A DNA stretch of 64,000 nt from Isoptericola luteus (GTDB lineage Bacteria; Actinomycetota; Actinomycetes; Actinomycetales; Cellulomonadaceae), in contig NZ_JAIXCQ010000001.1 in assembly GCF_020297055.1 (NCBI RefSeq), positions 590,487 to 654,486 of the forward strand, read 5' to 3'. Numbering within the stretch: position 1 is the first letter of the stretch; every line of letters begins with the position of its first letter. Below, in pieces: positions 32,342 through 45,963 of the stretch. Under the pieces are notes generated by a model that saw only the letters and a list, made by a program, of their open reading frames with translations, did no database searches and was not told the origin of the DNA. The position numbers and the translations under genes were made by a program.

Positions 32342-33592
32342 ATGCCCGACACCATGGGCGACGCGCCGCGGGAAGACCTGCCACAAGCAGGCGCCACGAC
32401 GGTGCGCGAGACGAGCACGAACGAGACGACGCAGGAACAGACCGACACCGCGGTGCGGCTGGTGGACGCCAAGGGCGTGCGCCACCCGGACCCCGAGCTC
32501 GACCGCTGGCTGACCGACGTCGACGCCGGCACCGACGAGGCCGACGCGACCCTGTTGCGCCTGTACTCCGACATGGTCACGGCCCGGCGCCTGGACACAG
32601 AGGCGACGGCGTTGCAGCGCCAGGGCGAGCTCGCGCTGTGGCCCCCGCTGCTCGGGCAGGAGGCGGCCCAGGTCGGCTCCGCCCGCGCGATGCGCGGCGA
32701 CGACTTCGTGTTCTCGAGCTACCGGGAGCACGCCGTCGCGCTGGTGCGGGGCGTCACCCCCGCCCAGCTCACGCCGGTGTGGCGCGGCGTCACGGCGTCC
32801 GGCTGGGACCCGTACACGGTGGGCATGGCGACGCCGCAGGTCATCATCGGCGCGCAGACCCTGCACGCCGTCGGGTACGGGCTGGGGGTGCTCGCCGACG
32901 CCGAGCGCGACCCGGGCTCCGTCGGCGACGACGGCACGGCCGCCGTCGTCACCTACTTCGGCGACGGCGCCATCAGCCAGGGCGACGTGAGCGAGGCGCT
33001 CGTGTTCGCCGCGACCTGGTCGGTGCCCGTCATCTTCTTCTGCCAGAACAACCAGTGGGCCATCTCGGAGCCCGTGCGTCTCCAGTCGCCGGTGGCGCTG
33101 GCCGACCGGGCCGCCGGGTTCGGCATGCCGGGCGTCCAGGTGGACGGCAACGACGTGCTCGCCGTCCTCGCGGTGACGCGGGCGGCCCTGCACCGGGCCC
33201 GCACCGGCGGCGGCCCGACGCTGATCGAGGCCGTCACCTACCGGATGGGCCCGCACACCACGGCCGACGACCCCACCCGCTACCGGGACGCCGAGGAGGT
33301 GGCCTCCTGGGCGGACCGTGACCCGATCGAGCGGTTCGGCGCCTGGCTGCGCACGCGCGGCACGCTCGACGACGAGGCGGAGCGCAGGGTGCGCGAGGAG
33401 GCGGACGCGGTGGCGGCCGAGCTGCGCGCGGGCTGCATCGCCACCGAGGACCCGCCGGCGCTGCAGGTCTTCGAGAACGTCTACGCCACCCCGCACGCGG
33501 CGCTCGACGCCGAGCGCGACACCTATGCCGCCTACCTCGCGACGCTGGTCGCGGACGCCGCCGACGCCGGCACGCACGGAGGTGCTCGATGA
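32342..33592 (+). CDS. bkdA: Branched-chain 2-oxoacid dehydrogenase E1 alpha
   Basis: A 416-residue thiamine-diphosphate enzyme subunit that decarboxylates 2-oxoacids from leucine, isoleucine and valine with the beta subunit. It contains FSSYREHAVALVRGV, VVTYFGDGAISQGDVSEALVFAATWSVPVIFFCQNNQWAISEP, the ThDP/Mg motif (GDG to NN), and the phosphorylation-loop region YRMGPHTTADDPTRYR. The ATG at 32342 follows GAGGTGAGG; the first 50 residues are a Thr/Glu-rich extension. First gene of a ten-gene operon. No E3 (lipoamide dehydrogenase) is present, so a shared E3 must come from elsewhere. Confidence 0.92.
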   Translation: MPDTMGDAPREDLPQAGATTVRETSTNETTQEQTDTAVRLVDAKGVRHPDPELDRWLTDVDAGTDEADATLLRLYSDMVTARRLDTEATALQRQGELALWPPLLGQEAAQVGSARAMRGDDFVFSSYREHAVALVRGVTPAQLTPVWRGVTASGWDPYTVGMATPQVIIGAQTLHAVGYGLGVLADAERDPGSVGDDGTAAVVTYFGDGAISQGDVSEALVFAATWSVPVIFFCQNNQWAISEPVRLQSPVALADRAAGFGMPGVQVDGNDVLAVLAVTRAALHRARTGGGPTLIEAVTYRMGPHTTADDPTRYRDAEEVASWADRDPIERFGAWLRTRGTLDDEAERRVREEADAVAAELRAGCIATEDPPALQVFENVYATPHAALDAERDTYAAYLATLVADAADAGTHGGAR

Positions 33593-34638
33593 CCCAGACG
33601 CTCACCCTCGCCAAGGCGCTCAACGCCGGGCTGCGTCGCGCCATGGCCGACGACCCGACCGTGATGCTGCTCGGCGAGGACATCGGCCGGCTCGGTGGCG
33701 TGTACCGCGTCACCGACGGGCTGCAGGAGCAGTTCGGGCCCCGGCGCGTCGTCGACACCCCGCTCGCGGAGTCCGGCATCCTCGGCACCGCGGTCGGTCT
33801 GGCCTACCGCGGCTACCGGCCGGTGGTGGAGATCCAGTTCGACGGGTTCGTCTACGTCGCGTTCGACCAGATCGTCAGCCAGCTCGCCAAGATGCACAAG
33901 CGCACCGAGGGTGCCGTGACGCTGCCGGTGACGATCCGCATCCCCGTGGCGGGCGGCATCGGCGCCGCCGAGCACCACTCGGAGTCGCCGGAGGCGTACT
34001 TCGCCCACACGGCGGGCCTGCGTGTCGTGTCGGTCGCCAACCCGCAGGACGCCGCCACCGTGCTGCGTCAGGCGATCGCCTGCGACGACCCGGTCGTGTT
34101 CTTCGAGCCCAAGCGGCGCTACCACCTCAAGGGCGAGGTCGACCCGGACGTGGACCTGACGCTCGCCGAGCCGATGGACGCGGCGCGCGTCGTCGCGCCC
34201 GGTGACGACGTCACGCTCGTGACATTCGGGTCGCTCGTCGGGACGGCGCTCGACGCCGCGGTCGCGGCCTCGGACGAGGGCATCTCCGTCGAGGTCATCG
34301 ACCTGCGCTCGCTGTCGCCGATCGACCACGCGCGGGTCGAGGCGTCGGTCCGCCGCACGGGCCGGCTCGTCGTCGTGCACGAGGGGCCGCGGCACGTGGG
34401 CCTCGGCGCGGAGATCGCCGCGACCATCACCGAGCGCTGCTTCGAGTTCCTCGAGGCCGCGCCCGTGCGGGTGACCGGGCACGACGTGCCCTACCCGCCC
34501 GCCCGGCTGGAGTCGCACCAGGTGCCCGACCTGGACCGGATCCTCGACGGCGTCGACCGCGTGCTGGGCCGGGTCGCGGTGCCGGCGGGTTCGACGACGG
34601 GTTCGACGACGGGTTCGACGACGGGAGTGGGGGCGTGA
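33589..34638 (+). CDS. bkdB: Branched-chain 2-oxoacid dehydrogenase E1 beta
   Basis: A 349-residue transketolase-like subunit pairing with E1 alpha. Landmarks are VMLLGEDIGRLGGVYRVTDGL, DTPLAESGILGTAVGLAYRGYRPVVEIQF, the catalytic-site histidine in GGIGAAEHHSESPEAYFAH, and IDLRSLSPIDHARVEASV with VVVHEGPR. The start overlaps the E1 alpha stop (ATGA). The C-terminus carries GSTT three times, encoded by three exact 12-bp repeats of GGGTTCGACGAC at 34587-34622, an apparently recent expansion beyond the normal family end. Confidence 0.93.
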   Translation: MTQTLTLAKALNAGLRRAMADDPTVMLLGEDIGRLGGVYRVTDGLQEQFGPRRVVDTPLAESGILGTAVGLAYRGYRPVVEIQFDGFVYVAFDQIVSQLAKMHKRTEGAVTLPVTIRIPVAGGIGAAEHHSESPEAYFAHTAGLRVVSVANPQDAATVLRQAIACDDPVVFFEPKRRYHLKGEVDPDVDLTLAEPMDAARVVAPGDDVTLVTFGSLVGTALDAAVAASDEGISVEVIDLRSLSPIDHARVEASVRRTGRLVVVHEGPRHVGLGAEIAATITERCFEFLEAAPVRVTGHDVPYPPARLESHQVPDLDRILDGVDRVLGRVAVPAGSTTGSTTGSTTGVGA

Positions 34639-36007
34639 TGGCCACGCGAGAGTTCCGGCTGCCCGACCTGGGCGAGGGCCTGACGGAGTCGGAGGTCGTG
34701 GAGTGGCGCGTCGCGGTGGGCGACGTCGTCACCCTCAACCAGGTGATCGCGGAGGTGGAGACGGCGAAGGCGCTCGTCGAGCTGCCGTCCCCGTGCGCGG
34801 GGGTGGTGCAGGCGCTGCACGCCGAGGAGGGGCAGGTCGTCGAGGTCGGCGAGCCGCTCATCACGTTCGACCTGCCCGAGCTGTCAGGCCCAGGAGCGTC
34901 GGGACCTGCACGTGGCCCTGACAAGTCCGCAGCTCCCGAGCTGTCAGGCTCAGGACCATCGGAACCTGCACGTGGACCTGACAAGTCCCCGGCGGCCGAG
35001 GGCGAGGACGACGCGCCGCAGCCGAACCTCGTCGGCTACGGGGCGCGCCCGGAACGCTCCGGACGCCCGCGCCGTCGTGCGCGTCACTACGCCGAGCCGG
35101 CCGCGACGCCGGCCGCGCAGGCCACGCCCCCGGCCGAGGGGGAGCGCCCGCGCTCGACGCCGGTCGTGCGCACGCTCGCCCGGGCACGGGGGATCGACAT
35201 CGCGTCGGTCACCGGCACCGGCCCGCACGGGCGGGTCACCCGGGACGACGTCGAGGCCGCCGTCGCGACGCCGGGCTCCGGCGGCGGCACCGCACGGACC
35301 GAGACCCGCACCCCGGTGCGCGGCGTCCGCAAGCACACGGCGGCGGCGATGGTCGCGAGCGCCGCGATCCCGCAGGCGACGGTGTTCCTCACCGTCGACG
35401 CGACGGCCACGATGGAGCTCCTCGCCCGCCTGCGCGACCACCGCGTCGCGCGCGGGGAGCGGATCACGGTGCTGGCGCTGGTCGGCCGCGCGGTGTGCGC
35501 GCTGCTCCCGGCACACCCGGAGCTCGTGGGCCGCTGGCGGGACCTGCCCGACGGCGGTGCGGAGATCGTGTGGGCCCCGCACGTGAACCTGGGCATCGCG
35601 GTCGCCACCGAGCGTGGGCTCGTCGTGCCGCACGTGCCGGCGGCGGACACCCTGGACCTGCCGGACCTCGCGCACGCCCTCACGGAGCTCACGGAGACGG
35701 CCCGTGCCGGGCGCACCGCACCGGAACGGCTCACCGGGGGCACGCTGACCATCACCAACGTCGGCGTGTTCGGCGTCGACGCGGGCACGCCGATCCTCAA
35801 CCCGGGGGAGTCGGCGATCCTCGGCCTCGGCCAGGTCGTGCGCCGGCCGTGGGAGCACGACGGCGAGGTGGCCCTGCGGCGGGTCGTCACGCTGAGCCTG
35901 ACGTTCGACCACCGCGTGGTGGACGGCGAGCAGGGGGCGCGGTTCCTCGCGGACCTGGGCGCGCTGCTGGCCGACCCGGCGCTGGCCCTCGCGACGGGAG
36001 GCGGGGC

Positions 36008-36011
<4 letters not shown>
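34638..36011 (+). CDS. bkdC: Branched-chain 2-oxoacid dehydrogenase E2 (dihydrolipoyl acyltransferase) with repeat insert
   Basis: A 457-residue transacylase. The lipoyl domain spans residues 1-78 with lipoyl Lys44 in [13 protein letters not shown] linker follows, then a peripheral-subunit-binding domain ([36 protein letters not shown]) and the catalytic domain ending with the active-site motif [16 protein letters not shown]. Residues 81-117 ([37 protein letters not shown]) are encoded by a tandem pair of family A repeats located exactly in the flexible linker after the lipoyl domain. The ATG at 34638 overlaps the E1 beta stop. Confidence 0.92.
34878..34987 (+). repeat. Family A 50-bp palindromic repeats, tandem pair inside the E2 gene
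   Basis: Copies at 34878-34927 and 34938-34987, separated by 10 bp, each beginning GAGCTGTCAGG and ending CCTGACAAGTC. They are read in frame as ELSG...GPDKS. The period of 60 bp equals that in lutC, although the flanking genes are unrelated. Confidence 0.9.
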
Positions 36012-37663
<1,652 letters not shown>

Positions 37664-37668
37664 GGGCG

Positions 37669-40058
<2,390 letters not shown>

Positions 40059-40062
<4 letters not shown>

Positions 40063-41261
40063 TCAGCGAGACCCACTCGACGATGCTCAGCGACGAGCAG
40101 CGCAAGCTCAGCGCGGTGGTGCGCGAGTTCGCGGACCAGGTGGTGGCGCCCGCCGCCTACCGCTACGACACCGAGCGGCGGCTGCCGGTCGAGATCATCG
40201 CGCAGATGGGGGAGCTGGGGCTCTTCGGGCTGCCGTTCCCCACGGAGGTCGGCGGGCAGGGCAAGGATTACGTGTCGCTGTGCCTGGCCGTGGAGGCGCT
40301 GGCCCGCGTGGACCAGTCCATCGCGGTCACGCTGGAGGCGGGCGTGGGGCTCGGCATCATGCCGATCTTCCGGCACGGCACCGCCGAGCAGAAGGAGCGC
40401 TGGCTGCCCGACCTCGTGAGCGGGCGTGCGCTGGCCGCCTTCGGGCTCACGGAGGCGGAGGCCGGGTCGGACGCCGGGGCGACGCGCACGACGGCGCGCC
40501 TGGAGCCGGGTGCCGGCGCCGACGGTGCGGGCGAGTGGGTGATCGACGGGTCCAAGCAGTTCATCACCAACTCCGGGACGCCGATCACCAGCGTCATCAC
40601 CGTCACCGCGGTGACGGGCGAGCGGACGGACGCGGACGGGGGCGTGCGCAAGGAGCTGTCGTCGTTCCTCGTGCCGTCGGGCACGCCGGGGCTCACGGTG
40701 GAGCCGAGTTACGACAAGGTGGGCTGGCACACCTCGGACACGCACCCGCTGACGCTGGACGGCGTGCGGGTGCCGGCGGGGAACCTGCTGGGGGAGCAGG
40801 GCCGCGGGTACGCGAACTTCCTGCGGGCGCTGGACGAGGGCCGCATCGCGTTCGCCGCGCTCGCCGCCGGTGCCGCGCAGGGCTGCCTGGAGGAGGCGCT
40901 GCGGTACTCCAAGGAGCGCCACGTCTTCGGGCGCGCGATCGGCAGCAACCAGCACATCGCGTTCACGCTGGCGCGCATGCAGGCCCGCGTGCACTCGGCG
41001 CGCCTGTGCTGGCTGGACGCTGCGTTGAAGCAGACCCGCGGCAAGCCGTTCAAGGCGGAGGCGTCGGTCGCCAAGCTCGTCGCCGGCGAGGCGGCGATGG
41101 CGAACGCGCGCGACGCGTCGCAGATCTTCGGCGGGTACGGGTTCCTCAACGCCAACCCGGTGGCGCGGCACTACCGCGACTCCAAGATCCTCGAGGTGGG
41201 CGAGGGCACCACCGAGGTGCAGCTCATGATCATCGCCCGCGACCTCGGCCTGGAGTCGTGA
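40059..41261 (+). CDS. Acyl-CoA dehydrogenase, probable isovaleryl-CoA dehydrogenase
   Basis: A 400-residue FAD enzyme that would oxidise isovaleryl-CoA to 3-methylcrotonyl-CoA. Landmarks: FGLPFPTEVGGQGKDYVSLCLAVEALARVDQSIAVTLEAG, FGLTEAEAGSDAGATRTTA, IDGSKQFITNSGTPI, YSKERHVFGRAIGSNQHIAF, the FGGYGFLNANPVARHYRDSKILEVGEGTTEVQ C-terminus. The catalytic base should be the glutamate of the EGTTEVQ loop, as in short-chain acyl-CoA dehydrogenases, or the IVD-type position in the preceding helix; I cannot decide. The start overlaps the accA1 stop. The step order in the operon supports the leucine assignment. Confidence 0.88.
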
Positions 41262-41292
41262 CCCCCGACATGGTGCCGAAGAAGGAGGCGTG

Positions 41293-41838
41293 ATGCGGGA
41301 CGAGGTGCAGCGAGGGCTGTACTACGACGAGCTGGAGGAGGGCGTGCGCTACGTGCACCGCCCAGGGCGCACCATGACGGAGGCGGACGACGTGCTGTTC
41401 ACCTCCGTCACGATGAACCCGCAGGGGCTGCACCTGGACGCGGCATGGGCGGCGACCCAGCCGTTCGGCCGACCGTTGATGAACTCGATGCTCACGCTGG
41501 CCACGCTGGTGGGACTGTCGGTGGCGCACCTGACGCGCGGCACCATCGTGGCGAACCTGGGGTTCAGCGAGGTGACGTTCCCGCACCCGATGTTCCACGG
41601 CGACACCCTGTACGGCGAGACGACGGTGCCGCAGCGGCGGCTGTCCCGCTCTCGCCCGGGCCAGGGCATCGCGACGCTCGAGCACGTGGGACGCAACCAG
41701 GACAACGAGGTGGTGGCCCGCGCCGTCCGCTCGGTGCTGATGTGGACGCGCGCCGGCCACGAGGCGCACGAGGCGCACGAGTCGCACGAGGCGGCCGAGC
41801 ACGAGGCGACCGAGCACGGCGCCGGGAGCGCGTCGTGA
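41293..41838 (+). CDS. MaoC family (R)-specific hydratase with His/Glu-rich tail
   Basis: A 181-residue hot-dog-fold hydratase. The core matches the MaoC family: EEGVRYVHRPGRTMTEADDVLFTSVTMNPQGLHLDAAWA, with the hydratase aspartate/asparagine and histidine in the NPQGLHLD segment, and NLGFSEVTFPHPMFHGDTLYGETTV. In the equivalent mycobacterial leucine cluster a MaoC protein (Rv2499c) accompanies the CitE-like lyase, and hydration of 3-methylglutaconyl-CoA is the likely step here. Residues after about 154 form an odd tail, GHEAHEAHESHEAAEHEATEHG, possibly metal-binding or just repeat-expanded. AAGGAG precedes the ATG; the stop overlaps the next GTG. Confidence 0.85.
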   Translation: MRDEVQRGLYYDELEEGVRYVHRPGRTMTEADDVLFTSVTMNPQGLHLDAAWAATQPFGRPLMNSMLTLATLVGLSVAHLTRGTIVANLGFSEVTFPHPMFHGDTLYGETTVPQRRLSRSRPGQGIATLEHVGRNQDNEVVARAVRSVLMWTRAGHEAHEAHESHEAAEHEATEHGAGSAS

Positions 41839-42752
41839 GCCCCGCCCCGTTCACCCTCGGCCCCGCGCTGCTGTTCTGCCCCGCCGACCGTCCCGACCGG
41901 TACGCCAAGGCGCTCGCCCGCGCGGACGCCGTCATCCTCGACCTCGAGGACGCCGTCGCCGCCGACCACAAGGAGGCGGCGCGGGAAGGGCTCCTCGCGC
42001 ACGCGATCGACCCCGCGCGGACGATCGTGCGGGTGAACCCCGTCGGCTCGCCCGAGCACGACGCCGACCTCGCCGCCCTGGCCGGCACCGAGTACCGCAC
42101 CGTCATGCTGCCCAAGGCGGACGGCCGGTTCGTGGGCCCGCTCCTGGCGCCCGACGGCGGCCCGTACGCCGTGGTCGCCCTGTGCGAGACGGCGGCAGGC
42201 GTGCTGGCCGCGCCGGCGCTCGCCGCCCGGCCCGACGTCGTCGCCCTCGCGTGGGGCGCGGAGGACCTGGTGGCATCGCTCGGCGGCACGTCCAGCCGGG
42301 CGCCGGACGGCGGGTACCGGGACGTGGCCAGGCATGCCCGGTCCGCGGTGCTGCTCGCCGCCGGCGCGGCGGGCAAGCCGGCGATCGACGCCGTGCACCT
42401 CGACCTCGACGACCTGGACGGAGTGCGCGCCGAGGCCGTGGACGCCGTCGCCTCGGGCTTCGCGGCCACCATGTGCGTGCATCCCGCGCACGTGGGCGCC
42501 GTCCGTGCCGCGTACGCGCCGTCGGACGCCGCCGTCGCCGAGGCGTCGGAGCTCCTCGCCGCGGCCGAGCGCGAGTCCGACGGCGGGGTGTTCGCCCTCG
42601 CCGGGCACATGGTGGACGGCCCGCTGCTGCGGCACGCCGAGGCGGTGCTGCGCCGCGCCGGTGCGGTGCGCACGACGCCGGGCGCTCCCGCGGCCGCGTC
42701 CGGTGAGCAGATCGCAGCCCAGCCCGCGAACGACGAAGGGGATCGACCATGA
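41835..42752 (+). CDS. CitE-like CoA ester lyase, probable (R)-HMG-CoA lyase
   Basis: A 305-residue HpcH/HpaI-CitE-type TIM barrel. Motifs: [39 protein letters not shown], with acidic Mg ligands, [62 protein letters not shown] and [13 protein letters not shown]. The Mycobacterium tuberculosis counterpart Rv2498c, found in the same gene order, is a beta-hydroxyacyl-CoA lyase acting on (R)-HMG-CoA and citramalyl-CoA. That role would complete leucine degradation here without a classical HMG-CoA lyase, which is absent. GTG 41835 overlaps the MaoC stop. Confidence 0.83.
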   Translation: MSPAPFTLGPALLFCPADRPDRYAKALARADAVILDLEDAVAADHKEAAREGLLAHAIDPARTIVRVNPVGSPEHDADLAALAGTEYRTVMLPKADGRFVGPLLAPDGGPYAVVALCETAAGVLAAPALAARPDVVALAWGAEDLVASLGGTSSRAPDGGYRDVARHARSAVLLAAGAAGKPAIDAVHLDLDDLDGVRAEAVDAVASGFAATMCVHPAHVGAVRAAYAPSDAAVAEASELLAAAERESDGGVFALAGHMVDGPLLRHAEAVLRRAGAVRTTPGAPAAASGEQIAAQPANDEGDRP

Positions 42753-44173
42753 CGGCACTGCACGACGACGCGCGCGAGGCGCTGGAGGGCCTGCTGCACG
42801 ACGGCATGACCATCGCCGTGGGCGGTTTCGGCCTGAGCGGCAACCCGAACGACCTCATCGAGGCGGTGCGCGACTCCGGGGTCCGCGACCTGACCGTCGT
42901 GTCGAACAACATGGGCGTGGACGGCAAGGGCCTGGGGATCCTGCTGGAGAACGACCAGGTGCGGCGGGTGCTCGCGTCGTACGTGGGCGAGAACAAGCTG
43001 TTCGCGCAGCGCTACCTCGACGGCGACCTCGAGGTGGAGTTCGTGCCGCAGGGCACGCTCGCCGAGCGGCTGCGCGCCGGGGGCGCGGGGATCCCGGCCT
43101 TCTACACGCCCACGGGGGTGGGCACCCCGGTGGCCGACGGCAAGGAGGTCACGGAGATCGACGGCCGGCGCTACGTGCTGGAGCGGGGCATCGTGGCCGA
43201 CCTGTCGCTGGTGCACGCGCGGCGCGCGGACCGGTTCGGCAACCTCGCGTACCGGTTCACCGCGCGCAACTTCAACCCGGTGGTGGCCGTGGCGGGGCGC
43301 GTGTGCGTCGCGGAGGCCGAGGAGATCACCGACGGGCCGCTCCACCCCGACAGCGTCGTCACGCCGGGCATCTACGCGCGGCGGGTGGTGCAGGCCCGCG
43401 ACCGGGTCAAGGACATCGAGCAGCGCACGGTACGTCCCGCGGTGCGGGTGTCCGGCCCCGCGGTGCCCGCGGAGGGCTCGGCGCCCCGCGCCGACGCCGC
43501 GGGCCCGCCCGTCGCGGAGCCGGCCGCCGTCGGCTGGACCCGTGACGAGATGGCCGCCGTGGCCGCCGCCGAGCTGCACGACGGCGACTACGTCAACCTC
43601 GGCATCGGCATCCCCACCCTGGTGGCCAACCACCTGCCGCCGGGGGTGTCGATCACGCTGCAGAGCGAGAACGGCCTGCTCGGCATCGGGCCGTTCCCCA
43701 TCGAGGGCACGGAGGACGCCGACCTCATCAACGCGGGCAAGCAGACCGTCACCGCGCTGCCGGGGGCGAGCTTCTTCGACGCCGCGGACTCGTTCGCGAT
43801 GATCCGGGGCGGCAAGGTCGACATCGCGATCCTCGGCGCGCTGCAGGTCTCGGCGGCGGGGGACCTCGCGAGCTGGACGGTGCCCGGCAAGCTCGTCAAG
43901 GGCATGGGCGGCGCGATGGACCTGGTCGTCGGGGCGCGGCGCATCGTCGTCCTCATGGACCACGTCGCCCGCGACGGGACGCCGAAGCTGCGCCACGCGT
44001 GCACGCTGCCGCTGACCGGTCAGGGCGTGGTGGACCGGATCGTCACGGACCGAGCCGTGCTCGACGTCACCGACCGGGGGCTGGTGCTGCGGCGGGTGGC
44101 GCCCGGCGTGAGCGTCGACGACGTCCGCGCCGCGACCGAAGCAGAGCTGATCGTCGAGCTGGAGGAATCATGA
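42749..44173 (+). CDS. 3-oxoacid CoA-transferase, fused A and B subunits
   Basis: A 474-residue single-chain CoA transferase that activates acetoacetate with CoA from succinyl-CoA. The A half (residues 1-225) has [21 protein letters not shown] and [26 protein letters not shown] proline/alanine-rich linker of about 30 residues follows, then the B half, with [21 protein letters not shown] and the catalytic glutamate in [14 protein letters not shown], and [23 protein letters not shown]. In many actinobacteria these are separate scoA and scoB genes. Start and stop overlap both neighbours (ATGA). It acts on the acetoacetate released in leucine breakdown. Confidence 0.9.
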   Translation: MTALHDDAREALEGLLHDGMTIAVGGFGLSGNPNDLIEAVRDSGVRDLTVVSNNMGVDGKGLGILLENDQVRRVLASYVGENKLFAQRYLDGDLEVEFVPQGTLAERLRAGGAGIPAFYTPTGVGTPVADGKEVTEIDGRRYVLERGIVADLSLVHARRADRFGNLAYRFTARNFNPVVAVAGRVCVAEAEEITDGPLHPDSVVTPGIYARRVVQARDRVKDIEQRTVRPAVRVSGPAVPAEGSAPRADAAGPPVAEPAAVGWTRDEMAAVAAAELHDGDYVNLGIGIPTLVANHLPPGVSITLQSENGLLGIGPFPIEGTEDADLINAGKQTVTALPGASFFDAADSFAMIRGGKVDIAILGALQVSAAGDLASWTVPGKLVKGMGGAMDLVVGARRIVVLMDHVARDGTPKLRHACTLPLTGQGVVDRIVTDRAVLDVTDRGLVLRRVAPGVSVDDVRAATEAELIVELEES

Positions 44174-45342
44174 CCGTCATCGCAGGCTACCGGCGCACCC
44201 CGTTCGTGCGGTCCAACGGCGTCTTCGCGCGGGTGCCGGCCACCGACCTGGGTGCCCACGCACTCGCGGCGGCGCTCGCCGAGGCGGGGATCGTGCCCGG
44301 GGACGTCGACGTCGTCGTCGGTGGGCAGGTGCTGCAGGGCGGCGCCGGGCAGAACCCGGCTCGGCAGGCCGCCGTCGGCGCCGGGGTGCCGATGACGGTC
44401 CCCGCGATCACGCTCAACGCCGTCTGCCTGTCCGGGGCGGAGGCCGTCGCGCAGGCGCACCGCCTGATTCAGACGGGGGAGGCACGCGTGGTGGCCGCCG
44501 TCGGCATGGAGTCCATGACGCTCGCCCCGCACGCGTGGGTCGGGTCGCGCGCCGGCAAGAGGTTCGGCCCCGTCGAGCTGATCGACACCATGGCGCACGA
44601 CGGTCTCACGGACGCGTTCGAGCACGACTCCATGGGGCTGAGCACCGAGCGCCACGGCGAGGAGCTGGCCGGCGCGCCGTGGGCGACCCGGGACGCGCAG
44701 GACGCCTTCGCGGTGTCGTCGCACGAGCGGGCGGCCAAGGGGGCCGACTTCCTCGCCGGGGAGATCGCCCCCTTCGACGTCCCCGGGCGCGGCGGCGGGC
44801 TGGTCGAGAAGGACGACGGGGTGCGGGCGGACGCGTCCTCGGCCTCGCTCGCCCGGCTGCGGCCCGCGTTCCGCGAGGACGGCGCGATCACGGCAGGCAA
44901 CGCGTCGCAGATCTCCGACGGCGCGGCGGCGCTCGTGCTCGTGTCCGACGACGTGGCCGCCGAGCGTGGGATCAGCGGGGTCCGCGTCCGGTCGCACGGG
45001 TTCGTCGCCGGTCCTGACGTCGGCCTGCACGCGCAGCCGGCGAACGCCATCACCGCGGCGTGCGAGCGGGCCGGGCTCTCGGCGAGCGACCTCGCCGCGG
45101 TCGAGATCAACGAGGCGTTCGCCGCCGTCGTGCTCGCGTCGGTGGACCGCCTCGGCCTGGACCCGGCGCTCGTCAACGCCTACGGCGGTGCCATCGCGCT
45201 CGGTCACCCGATCGGTGCGTCCGGGGCGCGGGTCGTCGGGCACCTGGCGCGGCGGCTGCGGGAGCTCGGGCCGGGCTCGGTGGGTGCTGCCGCCCTGTGC
45301 GGCGGCGGCGGCCAGGGGTCAGCCGTCGTCCTGGAGGCTTGA
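44170..45342 (+). CDS. Acetyl-CoA C-acetyltransferase (thiolase)
   Basis: A 390-residue thiolase that cleaves acetoacetyl-CoA to two acetyl-CoA. The nucleophilic cysteine is in [16 protein letters not shown], histidine in [21 protein letters not shown], and the second cysteine in [30 protein letters not shown] and [18 protein letters not shown] are further signatures. The ATG at 44170 overlaps the CoA-transferase stop. It is the last gene of the operon; a 56-bp palindrome 24 bp after the stop should terminate transcription. Confidence 0.93.
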   Translation: MTVIAGYRRTPFVRSNGVFARVPATDLGAHALAAALAEAGIVPGDVDVVVGGQVLQGGAGQNPARQAAVGAGVPMTVPAITLNAVCLSGAEAVAQAHRLIQTGEARVVAAVGMESMTLAPHAWVGSRAGKRFGPVELIDTMAHDGLTDAFEHDSMGLSTERHGEELAGAPWATRDAQDAFAVSSHERAAKGADFLAGEIAPFDVPGRGGGLVEKDDGVRADASSASLARLRPAFREDGAITAGNASQISDGAAALVLVSDDVAAERGISGVRVRSHGFVAGPDVGLHAQPANAITAACERAGLSASDLAAVEINEAFAAVVLASVDRLGLDPALVNAYGGAIALGHPIGASGARVVGHLARRLRELGPGSVGAAALCGGGGQGSAVVLEA

Positions 45343-45365
45343 CGCCGGGCGCGTGTCGATCAGCA

Positions 45366-45421
45366 CGGCAGTTCGGGATCCGTGCGGCAGTTCGAACTGC
45401 CGCACTGATCCCGAACTGCCG
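45366..45421. terminator. Nested 56-bp palindrome between convergent genes
   Basis: The outer arms 45366-45380 and 45407-45421 and the inner perfect palindrome 45382-45405 (arms GTGCGGCAGTTC) make a 56-bp inverted repeat with a single mismatched pair. The motif GGCAGTTCG occurs in both arms at both levels. It lies between the thiolase and DUF1772 genes and would form a very stable terminator. Confidence 0.75.
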
Positions 45422-45444
45422 ACTGGATCGTGAGCCGGCGGCCG

Positions 45445-45885
45445 TCATCGTGCGGCCGCGACCGTCACGAGCGCGAACGCGGCGACGATGACGACGACCC
45501 GCACCACGTGCAGGCCGTCCCACCGGCGCTTCTGGTCGCGCCAGTCGGCGGGGACGGTCTCCGGTGTCCAGGTCTTCGACCGGTTGTTGATCGGGACGAG
45601 CAGCGCGACGGACATGACCACGCTGACGAGCAGCAGCCCCGCCGCGGTCCACGCGACCGCGGCGGCGGCGGGCTGCACCATCGCCGTGCCGGCGACCAGG
45701 AGCGTCGAGGTGATGTACCAGAACGGCATGAGGCGCCCGAGCATCCTGGCGCCCTCGCTGCGGGCGGTCACGCCGACGTCCTCGGGGAGCCGGTCGAAGA
45801 TCGGGTTGATGACGAACGCGACCGACAGCTCCACCCCCACCATCAGCCCGACGACGACCACGGTGACGATCGGCAACCATTCCAT
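45445..45885 (-). CDS. DUF1772 (anthrone oxygenase-like) membrane protein
   Basis: A 146-residue protein with four hydrophobic segments (TVVVVGLMVGVELSVAFVI, FWYITSTLLVAGTAMV, AAGLLLVSVVMSVALLV and VVRVVVIVAAFALV). The conserved NPIFDRLPEDVG region after segment one and LLVPINNRSKTWTPETVPADWRDQKRRWDGLHVVR before the last match DUF1772, a family that includes anthrone-oxygenase-like proteins. Function here unknown. It is divergent from a TetR gene with which it shares repeated palindromic sites, so it is probably the repressor's target. Confidence 0.8.
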   Translation of the reverse strand: MEWLPIVTVVVVGLMVGVELSVAFVINPIFDRLPEDVGVTARSEGARMLGRLMPFWYITSTLLVAGTAMVQPAAAAVAWTAAGLLLVSVVMSVALLVPINNRSKTWTPETVPADWRDQKRRWDGLHVVRVVVIVAAFALVTVAAAR

Positions 45886-45909
45886 GTCCAGCTCCGCTCC
45901 CTCGATGAT

Positions 45910-45954
45910 CTAGCAATGCTAGAAAATCTAGCAGCGATCATCTAGCAATGCTAG
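45910..45954. promoter_or_regulatory. Repeated TetR-type operators
   Basis: CTAGCAATGCTAG occurs at 45910-45922 and again at 45942-45954, with a partial copy (ATCTAGCAGCG) between. Each is a perfect palindrome with an A/T centre, spaced 32 bp apart. The right copy overlaps TAGGGT (45952-45957), a minus-10 box lying 6 nt before the TetR start, so the TetR gene is probably leaderless and autorepressed. Confidence 0.75.
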
Positions 45955-45963
45955 GGTCCAGCC

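Noticed and set aside
40420..40450. CGTGAGCGGGCGTG in the acyl-CoA dehydrogenase gene as a further family B copy
   Set aside because: There is no inverted partner 62 bp away and the encoded LVSGRALAAFGLTEAEAG is normal family sequence.
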